Positions 53,000 to 61,894 of a stretch of DNA of 64,000 nt are shown one piece after another (the stretch's first letter is position 1; every line of letters starts with the position of its first letter). This DNA is from Streptomyces sp. Z26 (lineage in GTDB: Bacteria > Actinomycetota > Actinomycetes > Streptomycetales > Streptomycetaceae). Below the pieces are notes generated by a model. The model was not told where the DNA came from, did no database searches, and saw only the letters and a list, made by a program, of their open reading frames with translations. A program made the translations under genes and the position numbers. The DNA lies in assembly GCF_003665095.1 (NCBI RefSeq), contig NZ_RCHV01000002.1, positions 682,001 through 746,000 on the forward strand. Direction: 5' to 3'.

Positions 53000-54085
53000 T
53001 CAGAGCACCTGGCGGCGTTTGCCCAGCCAGGTCTGGGCGACGATCACCACGACCAGGAACGCGCCGCTGACCACCTGCTGGTAGGCCGAGTCGAGCGAGC
53101 CGATCTGGTTGATGACGTTCTGGATCACCTTCAGCAGCAGTACGCCCACCAACGAGCCGCTGACGAAGCCGAGTCCGCCGGACAGCAGGGTGCCGCCGAT
53201 CACGACCGCCGCGATGGCGTCCAGCTCCATCCCGAAGCCGAGGATGGTGACGCCGGACGCGAGCCACGCCGCGTTGAGGGTGCCCGCGAGGCCCGCGAGC
53301 AGGCCGTTCACCACGTACACGGTGATCTTCGTACGGGCCACCGGCGCGCCCATCAGCGCGGCCGCGTCCTCGTTGCCGCCGACCGCGTACACGTGCTGCC
53401 CGAAGCGGGTGCGCCGCAGCACGACGGCGCCCAGCACGAACAGCGCCACCGTGATCCAGACCGGCGCCCCGATCCCGAGGAGCTTCCCCTGTCCCAGCTC
53501 GGCGAAGAAGGCGCCCTTGTCGACGAGGTACGTCTCAGCGCCCTCGTCCGTGACGTTCAGCATGATGCCGCGCGCGCCGAGCATGCTGGCGAGGGTCACG
53601 ATGAACGGTGCCAGACCGGCCTTCGCGATCAACAGCCCGTTGACGAGGCCGATCAGGCCGCAGACGGTGAGCGGCAGCAGCAGCGCCACGAGCGTCCCGT
53701 ACTGCGATCCCCACGCGGCGAGCACACCGCCGAGGACGAACACGGAGCCGACCGACAGGTCGATGCCGCCGGTGATGATGACGAAGGTCATGCCGAGCGC
53801 GACGATCGCGAGGAACGCGGACGAGACCGCCATGTTCTCGAAGTTGCCGCTGGTGGCGAACGAGTCGAACGACACCGACGCGATCGCCGTCAGCACCACC
53901 AGCGCCACGAGCGCGCCGTGCTGCTGGAGGAGCGCGCTCACCCGGTCGTTGCGGTTGCCGTACGGCTGCTCCGGCCCGGGGGTGCCGGACGCGGCGGTCT
54001 TCCGTACGGAACCGCCCGCGCCCCCGGCGTCCTTCGTGGGCCCCGGCCCGCCCGTACCGCCCGCGTCCTGCCGTGTGAAGGTCAC
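53000..54085 (-). CDS. yjfF: sugar ABC transporter permease, YjfF/RbsC type
   Basis: 361 residues. A 45-residue Gly/Pro-rich leader precedes about nine membrane segments. Family markers: GMTFVIITGGIDLSVGSVFV, GLAPFIVTLASMLGARGIML, GQHVYAVGGNEDAAALMGAP and IGGTLLSGGLGFVSGSLVG. With the second permease it forms a CUT2 channel. In E. coli YtfQRT-YjfF imports galactofuranose; the symbol is by homology and order. ATG overlaps the upstream permease stop by four bases. Confidence 0.88.
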   Translation of the reverse strand: MTFTRQDAGGTGGPGPTKDAGGAGGSVRKTAASGTPGPEQPYGNRNDRVSALLQQHGALVALVVLTAIASVSFDSFATSGNFENMAVSSAFLAIVALGMTFVIITGGIDLSVGSVFVLGGVLAAWGSQYGTLVALLLPLTVCGLIGLVNGLLIAKAGLAPFIVTLASMLGARGIMLNVTDEGAETYLVDKGAFFAELGQGKLLGIGAPVWITVALFVLGAVVLRRTRFGQHVYAVGGNEDAAALMGAPVARTKITVYVVNGLLAGLAGTLNAAWLASGVTILGFGMELDAIAAVVIGGTLLSGGLGFVSGSLVGVLLLKVIQNVINQIGSLDSAYQQVVSGAFLVVVIVAQTWLGKRRQVL

Positions 54086-55047
54086 CGCTTGCCCCTTTCC
54101 CGCGCCACGTAGACCGCCAGGACGATCACCACGGCCTGGGCGATCTGGGTCCAGGACGGCGGCAGGTCGTGCTTGATGAGGGTGGCCGTCAGCAGCTGGA
54201 TCAGTACGGCGCCGGCGACCGTGCCGCCGATGCGGACCCGGCCACCGGTGAGCGGCGTGCCGCCGACGACGACGGCCGTGATGGCCGACAGCTCCATCAG
54301 GTCGCCGAGCGCGGTCGGGTCGCTGGCCGACAGCCGCGCGGTGGCGAGGAACCCGGCGATGGCGGCGAGGACGCCGGACAGCACGTAGACGGTGATCAGC
54401 ACGCGCCGTACGGGCAGGCCCGCCAGCTGCGCCGCCGGGCGGCTGTCGCCGATGGCGAGCAGCTGCCGCCCGAAGGTCGTACGGCGCACGGTGAAGCCGA
54501 CGGCGAGAGCGAGTCCGGCGGCGATGTAGACCACGTACGGGACGCCCGCGAGGTCGCCGGAGCCCAACGTGGCCATGCCCGGGTCGCGCACGTCCTTCAG
54601 CTGCGGCAGCAGGACCAGCGCGAGACCGCGCGCGCCGACCATCAACGCCAGGGTGGCGACGATGGGTTGGACGCCGATGAACGCGATCAGCGAACCGTTG
54701 ACCAGGCCGACCGCGGCGCCGCCGACGATGACGACGAGCAGCGCGACCCAGATCCCGTAGCCGAGGTAGAGGGACAGCAGCGACGTGGACAGCGCCATGA
54801 CGGAGCCCACCGACAGGTCGACGCCCTCGGAGCCGATGGCCAGGGCCATGCCGAGGGCGACGATGAGGATGGGGGCGACCTGGATGGCCTGCGTACGGAA
54901 GTTCTCGCTGGAGACGAAGTGGTCGGTGAAGGCGATGTTGAAGAGCAGGAGGGCGACGACGCCGCCGTACACCCCGTAGTCCCGCAGCCAGCGCAGGAGT
55001 GCGGAGCGGTCGGCGGGGAGCGCCTTGCCCAGCGCGACGTCAGCCAC
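54082..55047 (-). CDS. ytfT: sugar ABC transporter permease, YtfT/RbsC type
   Basis: 321 residues from a GTG, nine or so membrane segments. ALGMALAIGSEGVDLSVGSV, GVQPIVATLALMVGARGLAL, GRQLLAIGDSRPAAQLAGLP and VGGTPLTGGRVRIGGTVAGA are CUT2 permease landmarks. The start lies 8 bp inside the ATPase gene's end. Partner of the YjfF-type permease. Confidence 0.88.
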   Translation of the reverse strand: MADVALGKALPADRSALLRWLRDYGVYGGVVALLLFNIAFTDHFVSSENFRTQAIQVAPILIVALGMALAIGSEGVDLSVGSVMALSTSLLSLYLGYGIWVALLVVIVGGAAVGLVNGSLIAFIGVQPIVATLALMVGARGLALVLLPQLKDVRDPGMATLGSGDLAGVPYVVYIAAGLALAVGFTVRRTTFGRQLLAIGDSRPAAQLAGLPVRRVLITVYVLSGVLAAIAGFLATARLSASDPTALGDLMELSAITAVVVGGTPLTGGRVRIGGTVAGAVLIQLLTATLIKHDLPPSWTQIAQAVVIVLAVYVARERGKR

Positions 55048-56680
55048 GCGTGGTCACCTCCCCGTCGTCCTCGTGGTCCCGGTCGTCCTCGTCCCGGTCG
55101 TCGGGCGCCCGGTCGTCGGCGGTCTGTTCCACGGCACCGTCGGCGGCCACGTCGTCCGCCGCCGCCGCCAGCGCCCGCATCAGCGCGTCCTCGGAGACGT
55201 CGTTGCCCGCCAGCTCACCCACGACGGAACCCTCACGGAGCACCACCACCCGGTCGGAGCCCTCGATCAGCTCCTCGATGTCGGAGCAGACGAGGAGCAC
55301 GCCCAGGCCGTCGTCGGCCAGTTCGTCGATGAGCTTCTGCACCTCGGCCTTGGCGCCGACATCGATGCCGCGCGTCGGCTCGTCCAGCAGCAGCACCTTG
55401 GGGTGCATGGCGAGCCAGCGGGCGAGCAGCACCTTCTGCTGGTTGCCGCCGGAGAGTTCCCCGACCTTCTGCTGCGGGCTGGACGCCTTGATGCGCAGCC
55501 GCTTCATGTACGTGTCCACGACCTCGTCGATCCGCGACTCCGACACCAGGCCCAGCCGGGACAGCCGCGGCAGGCACGCCAGCGCGATGTTCTCCCGTAC
55601 GGACAGGCCCGGCACGATGCCCTCGGACTTGCGGTCCTCCGGCAGCAGGCTGATCCCCGCGCGGATCGCGGACGGCGTGGAACCGGACTTCAGCGGCAGC
55701 CCCGCCACGGTGACCCGGCCGGAGTCGACGGGCAGCGCGCCCGCGATCGCCTTCGCCGTCTCCGTACGGCCGGAGCCGAGGAGACCGCCGAGGCCGAGCA
55801 CCTCGCCGGGGTGGATCTCCAGCGAGACGCCGTGCAGTTCGTGCCGCCGGGTCAGGCCCGTGGCGGTCAGCACCGGCTCGCGCCCGGCCTCGTGGTCGCC
55901 GCTGAACTGCGTGACGCCCTCCCGGCGGACCTCCCCGAGGGAACGGCCGAGCATCAGCGACACCAGCTCCACCCGGCCCGTCTCCGCCAGCGGCCCCGTA
56001 TGCACGGAACGGCCGTCGCGCAGGACGGTGACCGTGTCGCACACGGCGTACAGCTCGTCGAGCCGGTGGCTCACGTACACCACCGCGATGCCCTCGTCCC
56101 GCAGCCGCCGGATGACGCCGAACAGCGTCTCGACCTCGCGGGGTTCGAGGGACGAGGTGGGCTCGTCCATGATGACGACGCGGGCGTCGACCGAGACCGC
56201 GCGGGCGAGCGCGACCATCTGCTGCGCGCCGACGCCCAGGGTGCGCAGGGGCCGCCGTACGTCCACGCGTACGCCGTAGTCCCGCAGCGCGGCCTCGGCC
56301 TCGCGGTGCATGCGCGTGAAGTCGATCAGGCCGAGGCGGTTGCGGGGCTCGCGTCCCAGGAAGAGGTTGCGGGCCACGCTCATCAGGGGGATGAGGTTGA
56401 CCTCCTGGTAGATGGTCGAGATCCCGGCGTGCTGCGCGGCGAGCGGCGTCGCGAAGGACGCCCGCTCGCCGCGGTAGCGCAGCTCGCCCTCGTCGGGCCG
56501 GTGCACGCCCGTGAGGACCTTGATGAGCGTCGACTTGCCCGCGCCGTTCTCCCCGACGAGGGCGTGCACCTCCCCGGCGCGCGCCGTGAACGACACGTCG
56601 TCCAGGGCGAGTACGCCGGGGAAGCGCCGGGTCAGCCCGCGCACCGCGAGGACTTCGGCAGCCTGGGTCACCGCGGCCAC
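55040..56680 (-). CDS. ytfR: sugar ABC transporter ATP-binding protein (two ATPase domains)
   Basis: About 546 residues from the GTG at 56680 (56671 is an equally plausible GTG; neither has a clear ribosome site). Domain 1: Walker [18 protein letters not shown], a degenerate signature [14 protein letters not shown], Walker [12 protein letters not shown]. Domain 2: [16 protein letters not shown] in place of Walker A, signature [16 protein letters not shown] and Walker [13 protein letters not shown]. This is the RbsA/AraG/YtfR build for CUT2 importers. The last 40 residues are an acidic Asp/Glu/Arg tail. Follows the binding protein gene by 5 bp. Confidence 0.92.
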   Translation of the reverse strand: MAAVTQAAEVLAVRGLTRRFPGVLALDDVSFTARAGEVHALVGENGAGKSTLIKVLTGVHRPDEGELRYRGERASFATPLAAQHAGISTIYQEVNLIPLMSVARNLFLGREPRNRLGLIDFTRMHREAEAALRDYGVRVDVRRPLRTLGVGAQQMVALARAVSVDARVVIMDEPTSSLEPREVETLFGVIRRLRDEGIAVVYVSHRLDELYAVCDTVTVLRDGRSVHTGPLAETGRVELVSLMLGRSLGEVRREGVTQFSGDHEAGREPVLTATGLTRRHELHGVSLEIHPGEVLGLGGLLGSGRTETAKAIAGALPVDSGRVTVAGLPLKSGSTPSAIRAGISLLPEDRKSEGIVPGLSVRENIALACLPRLSRLGLVSESRIDEVVDTYMKRLRIKASSPQQKVGELSGGNQQKVLLARWLAMHPKVLLLDEPTRGIDVGAKAEVQKLIDELADDGLGVLLVCSDIEELIEGSDRVVVLREGSVVGELAGNDVSEDALMRALAAAADDVAADGAVEQTADDRAPDDRDEDDRDHEDDGEVTTRG

Positions 56681-56685
56681 CGTGC

Positions 56686-57780
56686 TCAGTAGGCCTTGCC
56701 GAGGTCGGCCTCGGCGTTGGCCCCGGTGTACGCGCCGTCCTTGATGATCAGCTCCTGGCGCACCTCCTCGCCCTTGGTGAAGGTGTCCAGGGTCTGGAAG
56801 GCGAGCGGTCCGAAGCGCGGGTTGGACTCGACGACGCCGTGGATCCACTTGTCGACGACGCCCTGTACGGCGCTCTTGGTGCCGTCCACGGTGACGATCT
56901 TGACGTCGCCCGCGCTCTTGCCCGCGCCCTTGAGGGCGGTGACGGCGCCGAGGCCCATCTCGTCGTTCTCCGCGTAGATGCCCTTGATGCCCGGCTCGGA
57001 CTGGATCAGCTGCTCGGTGACGGACTGGCCCTTGCCGCGCGCGAACTCGCCGGTCTGCTTGAAGACGACCTTCAGCTCCGGCGCCTTCGCCTTGAGCTGG
57101 TCGGTGAAGCCCTTGGTGCGCTCGGTGGTGACGTTGTTGCCGGGGGTGCCGAGGAGGATGGCGATCTCGCCCTTGCCTCCGGTCGCCTCGATCATCTGGT
57201 CGGCGGCGCGCTTGCCCTGCTCGGTGAAGTCCGACGCGATGAAGCTGACGTAGTCCTTGCAGGGGGTCGCGTTGATCTTGCGGTCGATGGTGACGATCGG
57301 GATCTTCTTCGCGGCGGCCGACTTCAGGACCGGCTCCCAGCCGTCCGAGTTCAGCGGTGCGATGACCAGCAGGTCGGCGCCCTTGGCGATGAGGTCCTGC
57401 ACGTCGCTGATCTGCTTGGAGAACTTCGACTGGGCGTTCGCCGCCAGGAGTTTCACGCCGCGCTTCTTCGCCTCCGCCTTGATGGAGGCCGTCTCCGCGA
57501 TGCGGAACGGGTTGGCCTCCTTCTCCGACTGGGAGAAGCCGACGGTGGCGCCCTTGAGGTCGAGCTTCTCCGCGCCGTACTTCTCGGCGGTGCACGTCTC
57601 GGTGCTGCCGCCCTCGGCGACCTCCTGACCGTTCTGCTCGCTCTTCTGGGCGGAGTCGGAGCCCTTGTCCTCGGAGGCGTCGTCCTCGGACTTGGCGCAT
57701 CCCGCGGTCAGGGCGAGGCTCGTGGCCAGGCCGACGGCGAGGAGCGTTCTGATGCTGGCGTTACGGGCCTGCGGCTTCAT
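56686..57780 (-). CDS. ytfQ: sugar-binding lipoprotein, YtfQ-like (galactofuranose/pentofuranose type)
   Basis: 364 residues from the ATG at 57780 with GGGGGA upstream. Lipobox LALTAGC near residue 27. The LacI-like periplasmic fold shows [60 protein letters not shown] and [20 protein letters not shown], very close in layout to E. coli YtfQ, which binds galactofuranose. The local GH127 and GH2 enzymes suggest L-arabinofuranose or galactofuranose release outside and uptake here. First gene of the importer operon, preceded by a probable LacI operator. Confidence 0.9.
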   Translation of the reverse strand: MKPQARNASIRTLLAVGLATSLALTAGCAKSEDDASEDKGSDSAQKSEQNGQEVAEGGSTETCTAEKYGAEKLDLKGATVGFSQSEKEANPFRIAETASIKAEAKKRGVKLLAANAQSKFSKQISDVQDLIAKGADLLVIAPLNSDGWEPVLKSAAAKKIPIVTIDRKINATPCKDYVSFIASDFTEQGKRAADQMIEATGGKGEIAILLGTPGNNVTTERTKGFTDQLKAKAPELKVVFKQTGEFARGKGQSVTEQLIQSEPGIKGIYAENDEMGLGAVTALKGAGKSAGDVKIVTVDGTKSAVQGVVDKWIHGVVESNPRFGPLAFQTLDTFTKGEEVRQELIIKDGAYTGANAEADLGKAY

Positions 57781-57838
57781 GGGTCCCCCATCAGGACGGG
57801 CGGGCACGCCTACGGGCGGAGCGTGTTGGGAGCTGTTT

Positions 57839-57851
57839 TATATCGTTGGAA
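57839..57851. promoter_or_regulatory. CGTTGGAA operator motif upstream of the importer
   Basis: TATATCGTTGGAA, 59 bp before the binding-protein start. Its reverse complement TTCCAACGATATA closely matches TTCCAACGTTATA at 59036, upstream of the GH2 gene (one mismatch). A shared LacI-type site is likely. Confidence 0.55.
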
Positions 57852-57890
57852 GGAACCTGTAAACAGTCTCGACGGCACGGGAGTTCGGCA

Positions 57891-58964
57891 TCACGGGCGG
57901 ACGGCCCGGTGCCGGGCGGCGTCGGGGAGCGCCGCCGGGCCCAGCGTGCTCTCCCGGGCCACCAGCTCGAAGCCCGGCTGGAGATGGCGCGGTGTGCGCC
58001 CGGCGCCGTTCTCCGCCGCGTCGCCCCCACCCAGCCTGGCCACCACGGACTCCACCGCGAGCCGCGCGATGGCCTGCTTGTCGGGCGCGATGGTGCTGAG
58101 GCTGACGGCGCCGAACCGGCTCTCCGTGAGGTCGTCGAAGCCGACGACGGCGACGTCCTCCGGGACCCGCAGCCCGCGTTCCGACATGACCCGCATCGCG
58201 CCGATCGCGATCAGATCGTTGTACGCGAAGACCGCGTCCGGCCGCTTCCCCTCGTCAAGCAGCCGCGCCATCGCGGCGGCGCCGTCCTCGCGTCCCCACC
58301 CCTCCGCGAACACCACGAGGTCCTCGTCCGCCGTCACCCCGTAGTCCGCCAACTCCGCGCGCCAGCCCAGCAGTCGCAGGTGCGCCGGTTCGTGGCTGCG
58401 GTCCTGCCGGGAGCCGAGGAACGCGATCCGCCGCCGCCCGAGGTCGAGCAGGTGGCGTACGGCGGTACGGGCCGCGGCGATGTTGTCGATCGCGATGTGG
58501 TCGTACGGCAGGTCGTAGCGGCGCTCGCCGAGGAGGACCAGCGGCGGGTCGTCCGTACGGGAGCGCAGGTCCTCGGTCTCCAGCTCCAGCGGGCTGAGGA
58601 TCAGGCCGTCGATCACGCGGGCCCGGAAGCCCTGGCTGACGAGGACCTCCTGTTCGCGCTTGCCGCGGGTGTGGTCGAGCAGGACGGTGTAGTCGTGCTG
58701 CGCGGCGGCGTCGATGACGGCTCCGGCCAGCTCCGCGAAGTACGGGTTGCCCAGCTCGGGGAGGGCCAGCGCGATGATGCCCGTACGGCCTTTGCGCAGG
58801 TGGCGGGCGGTCAGGTTGGGGCGGTAGCCCAGCTCGTCGATGGCGGTCTGGACGCGGGCCCGCATGGCGGGCGTGACGTGCGGATAGTCGTTGACGACGT
58901 TCGACACGGTCTTTATGGAGACGCCGGCACGTTCGGCCACGTCCTTGAGGCTGACCTTCAACAC
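57891..58964 (-). CDS. LacI-family transcriptional regulator
   Basis: 357 residues. The helix-turn-helix is at residues 4-25 ([20 protein letters not shown], then [15 protein letters not shown] and the hinge [16 protein letters not shown]). The effector domain has the type I periplasmic-binding fold ([24 protein letters not shown] [36 protein letters not shown]). The start is the GTG at 58964 or the adjacent TTG at 58961, which sits better behind GGAGGAAG. It lies between the importer operon and the divergent GH2 gene, and two matching motifs flank it. Confidence 0.93.
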   Translation of the reverse strand: MLKVSLKDVAERAGVSIKTVSNVVNDYPHVTPAMRARVQTAIDELGYRPNLTARHLRKGRTGIIALALPELGNPYFAELAGAVIDAAAQHDYTVLLDHTRGKREQEVLVSQGFRARVIDGLILSPLELETEDLRSRTDDPPLVLLGERRYDLPYDHIAIDNIAAARTAVRHLLDLGRRRIAFLGSRQDRSHEPAHLRLLGWRAELADYGVTADEDLVVFAEGWGREDGAAAMARLLDEGKRPDAVFAYNDLIAIGAMRVMSERGLRVPEDVAVVGFDDLTESRFGAVSLSTIAPDKQAIARLAVESVVARLGGGDAAENGAGRTPRHLQPGFELVARESTLGPAALPDAARHRAVRP

Positions 58965-59035
58965 TTCCTCCGCCGCCGTTTGTCATGTGCCTGGACATAG
59001 CGGAGGTGGCGTGCTGTGATGCCAACTGCGCTTGT

Positions 59036-59048
59036 TTCCAACGTTATA
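59036..59048. promoter_or_regulatory. CCAACGTTATA operator motif upstream of the GH2 gene
   Basis: TTCCAACGTTATA with a central AACGTT, 63 bp before the GH2 start and 72 bp before the LacI start. Partner of the inverted copy at 57839 in front of the importer. LacI operators commonly have a central CG like this. Confidence 0.55.
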
Positions 59049-59110
59049 CAAGACGACGCGGACAAGCGGCAGGGCAGCAACGACCCGTTCTCTCCGCAAA
59101 CGGAGGTACC

Positions 59111-61723
59111 GTGCACCCGCCAACCCCACGCCCCAGACGGCACAGACGCCGCTGGATTCCCAGCCTCCTCGCCGCCATGGCCCTGATCGCCGTCGTCCCC
59201 GGGCAGAGCCAGGGCGCGGACCGGGACGAGGCCGCCGCGGCGAACGGCCTCAAGGGTGAGTACTACACCCACTCCGCCCCCGGCGCCTTCGACTTCCACG
59301 AACTCAAGGCGACCGCCTTCGACCCCTCGGTCGACTTCCAGAGCCTGGAGTCGCGCCTCCAGGAACGCACCGGCCAGGCCGACCACGCGAGCGTCCGCTG
59401 GACCGGCGGGCTGACCCCGGAGACCACCGGGGACCACGTCTTCTCCCTCATCGGTGACAACGGCTTCCGCCTCTGGATCGACGGCGAACTCGCCGTCGAC
59501 CACTGGGTCGACGACTGGGAGAAGGAGCAGACCTCCCAGCCGGTCGCGCTGGAGGCGGGCAGGACGTACGACTTCAAGCTGGAGTACTTCGAGCACGAGG
59601 GCGGCTCCAACCTCCACCTGCACTGGACCCCGCCCGGCGGCGAGAAGGAGCCGGTCCCGCAGTCCGCGTTCACGGTGCCCGCCGACTTCGACTACGACGG
59701 CCCGACCGCCGCGTCCGTCGACAAGAGCGGCCGCACCCTCACGATGGACTTCGCGCAGGAACTGGCCGCTCCCCCGGCCTCGTTCGGGGAGCACCTGGAC
59801 AGCGTCATCGGCGGCTCGCCCTGGCCGCGCGGCGAGGCGAAGCTCGACCCGGCGAACGCGCGGCGGCTGGTCGTGCCGCTGGACGAGCCCGTGGTGGGGC
59901 AGGGCGGCACCGCCGACCTGAAGTACGACGGCGAGGGCGGTCTGACGGGTGCCGACGGCTCGGCCGTGGACGCGTTCTGGACGAGCGGCACGAACGACTC
60001 CGAGTACCAGCTGACGACCCCCTGGGCCGAGGACGTCGACAAGGCGAACCCGCTGCCCGAGTACCCGCGTCCGCAGCTGACCCGCCCCGACTGGCGGAAC
60101 CTCAACGGCGAGTGGCAGTTCGCCGGTGCCGAGGAGGGCGAGGAGCCGCCGGTCGGCAGGGACCTGGACGAGCGGATCACCGTCCCGTACCCGGTCGAGT
60201 CCCAGCTGTCCGGCGTCGAACGCCACGAGGACCGCATGTGGTACAAGCGGTCGTTCAGCGTCCCCGAGGGCTGGGACGTCGGCTCCGGCAAGCGCCTCCA
60301 GCTGAACTTCGACGCCGTCGACTGGCAGTCCGAGGTGTACGTCAACGGGCAGCGGGTCACCACCCACAAGGGCGGCTACGACCGGTTCAGCGTCGACGTG
60401 ACCGACGCGCTGGAGGGCACCGGAGAGCAGGAGCTGATCGTCGGCGTCTACGACCCGACCGACGCCGAGGGCGCCGAGAACCCGCCCGTCGGCAAGCAGC
60501 GCCTCGACCCGAGCGGCATCTGGTACACCCCGTCGTCCGGCATCTGGCAGACGGTGTGGATGGAGCCGGTCGCCGCCGACCGCGCCGAGGACGTGAAGAC
60601 GACCCCGGACGTGGCGGGCGAGCGCGTCGCCGTGGAGGTACGCGGCGTGAAGGACGGCGTGCCGGTGACGGCCGTCGCGTACGACGGCGACCGCGAGGTC
60701 GGCCGGGCCTCCGGGAACACCGGCGACGAGCTGTACGTGCCGGTGCCCGACCCGCACCTGTGGTCGCCCGACGACCCGCACCTCTACGACCTGGACGTGA
60801 CCGTCGGGGACGACGCGGTGGGCAGCTACTTCGGCATGCGCACCGTGGGCGTGGAGACGATCGACGGCAAGCAGCGCACGGTGCTCAACGGGAAGCCGGT
60901 CTTCTCGATGGCCACCCTCGACCAGGGCTTCTGGCCCGAGGGCCTGCACACGCCGCCGACCGACGAGGCGCTGGAGTACGACCTCAAGGCGCACAAGGAC
61001 TTCGGCTTCAATTCCGTGCGCAAGCACATCAAGGTCGAGTCCGACCGCTGGTTCCACCACGCCGACAAGCTGGGTCTGCTGGTGTGGCAGGACATGCCGT
61101 CCATGGACCGGTCGCCGGAGAACGGCGCGCAGAAGGAGCAGTTCGAGCACGAGCTGAAGGAGATGGTCGAGCAGCACGACAGCCACCCCTCGATCGCCAT
61201 GTGGGTGACGTTCAACGAGGGCTGGGGCCAGTACGACCAGGCGCGCATCGCCGACTACGCCAAGGAGCTGGACGCCACCCGGCTGGTCAACAACATGTCC
61301 GGGCTGAACTGCTGCGGCGCCGTCGACGGCGGCAACGGCGACATCGCGGACGCGCACGGCTACCCGAGCGCGCTGCTGCCCGAGCCGGACGGCGAGCGGG
61401 CCCTGGTCAGCGGCGAGTACGGCGGGCTGGGCCTCGCCGTCCCGGGGCACTCGTGGCCGGTGCGGCACACGTACGTCGGGGTCGACCGCGACGAGTACAC
61501 CGACGAGTACCTGGTGAAGCTCAAGGAGGTCGAGCAGCTGGCCGCCTGCGAGGGCAGCAACGGCGCCGTCTACACCCAGATCACCGATCTGGAGGGCGAG
61601 TTGAACGGCCTGCTCACCTACGACCGCCGGGTCAACAAGGCCGACACCGACCGGGTGAAGGCCGCGCACGACGCCCTGCTGAAGGGCGTCGCCGAGGGAA
61701 CGCTCACCTGCGACACCGCCTGA
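59111..61723 (+). CDS. secreted glycoside hydrolase family 2 with PA14 domain
   Basis: 870 residues from a GTG with GGAGGT upstream. Signal peptide at residues 1-37 (RRRWIPSLLAAMALIAVVPG). A PA14-like module at about 45-155 (GLKGEYYTHSAPGAFDFHEL, FSLIGDNGFRLWIDGELAVD) is followed by the GH2 sugar-binding domain (LNGEWQFAGAEEG, MWYKRSFSVPEGWD, GYDRFSVDVTDAL), the Ig-like domain and the barrel. Catalytic acid/base is probably Glu in VTFNEGWGQYD; the nucleophile candidate is Glu in VSGEYGGLG. Family 2 covers beta-galactosidases, glucuronidases and others; specificity unclear. Divergent from the LacI gene. Confidence 0.9.
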   Translation: MHPPTPRPRRHRRRWIPSLLAAMALIAVVPGQSQGADRDEAAAANGLKGEYYTHSAPGAFDFHELKATAFDPSVDFQSLESRLQERTGQADHASVRWTGGLTPETTGDHVFSLIGDNGFRLWIDGELAVDHWVDDWEKEQTSQPVALEAGRTYDFKLEYFEHEGGSNLHLHWTPPGGEKEPVPQSAFTVPADFDYDGPTAASVDKSGRTLTMDFAQELAAPPASFGEHLDSVIGGSPWPRGEAKLDPANARRLVVPLDEPVVGQGGTADLKYDGEGGLTGADGSAVDAFWTSGTNDSEYQLTTPWAEDVDKANPLPEYPRPQLTRPDWRNLNGEWQFAGAEEGEEPPVGRDLDERITVPYPVESQLSGVERHEDRMWYKRSFSVPEGWDVGSGKRLQLNFDAVDWQSEVYVNGQRVTTHKGGYDRFSVDVTDALEGTGEQELIVGVYDPTDAEGAENPPVGKQRLDPSGIWYTPSSGIWQTVWMEPVAADRAEDVKTTPDVAGERVAVEVRGVKDGVPVTAVAYDGDREVGRASGNTGDELYVPVPDPHLWSPDDPHLYDLDVTVGDDAVGSYFGMRTVGVETIDGKQRTVLNGKPVFSMATLDQGFWPEGLHTPPTDEALEYDLKAHKDFGFNSVRKHIKVESDRWFHHADKLGLLVWQDMPSMDRSPENGAQKEQFEHELKEMVEQHDSHPSIAMWVTFNEGWGQYDQARIADYAKELDATRLVNNMSGLNCCGAVDGGNGDIADAHGYPSALLPEPDGERALVSGEYGGLGLAVPGHSWPVRHTYVGVDRDEYTDEYLVKLKEVEQLAACEGSNGAVYTQITDLEGELNGLLTYDRRVNKADTDRVKAAHDALLKGVAEGTLTCDTA

Positions 61724-61741
61724 CCCGCCGACGGGTCGGCC

Positions 61742-61783
61742 CGCCGGGTCCGCCGCCTCTTCCGGGGGGCGGCGGGCCCGGCG
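61742..61783 (+). terminator. hairpin after the GH2 gene
   Basis: 16-bp stem (CGCCGGGTCCGCCGCC with GGCGGCGGGCCCGGCG, one G-U pair) and a 10-base loop, 18 bp after the stop; ATTTCT follows within a few bases. Confidence 0.7.
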
Positions 61784-61894
61784 CCATTTCTCCGGGCTCT
61801 CCCGCACCGGACCGGGCACCTTCGGTCGCTCACGCACCACCGATCCCTCCGGCACCTCCCCTGTCCCGCATCCCCACGTCCAGGGAGCGTCACC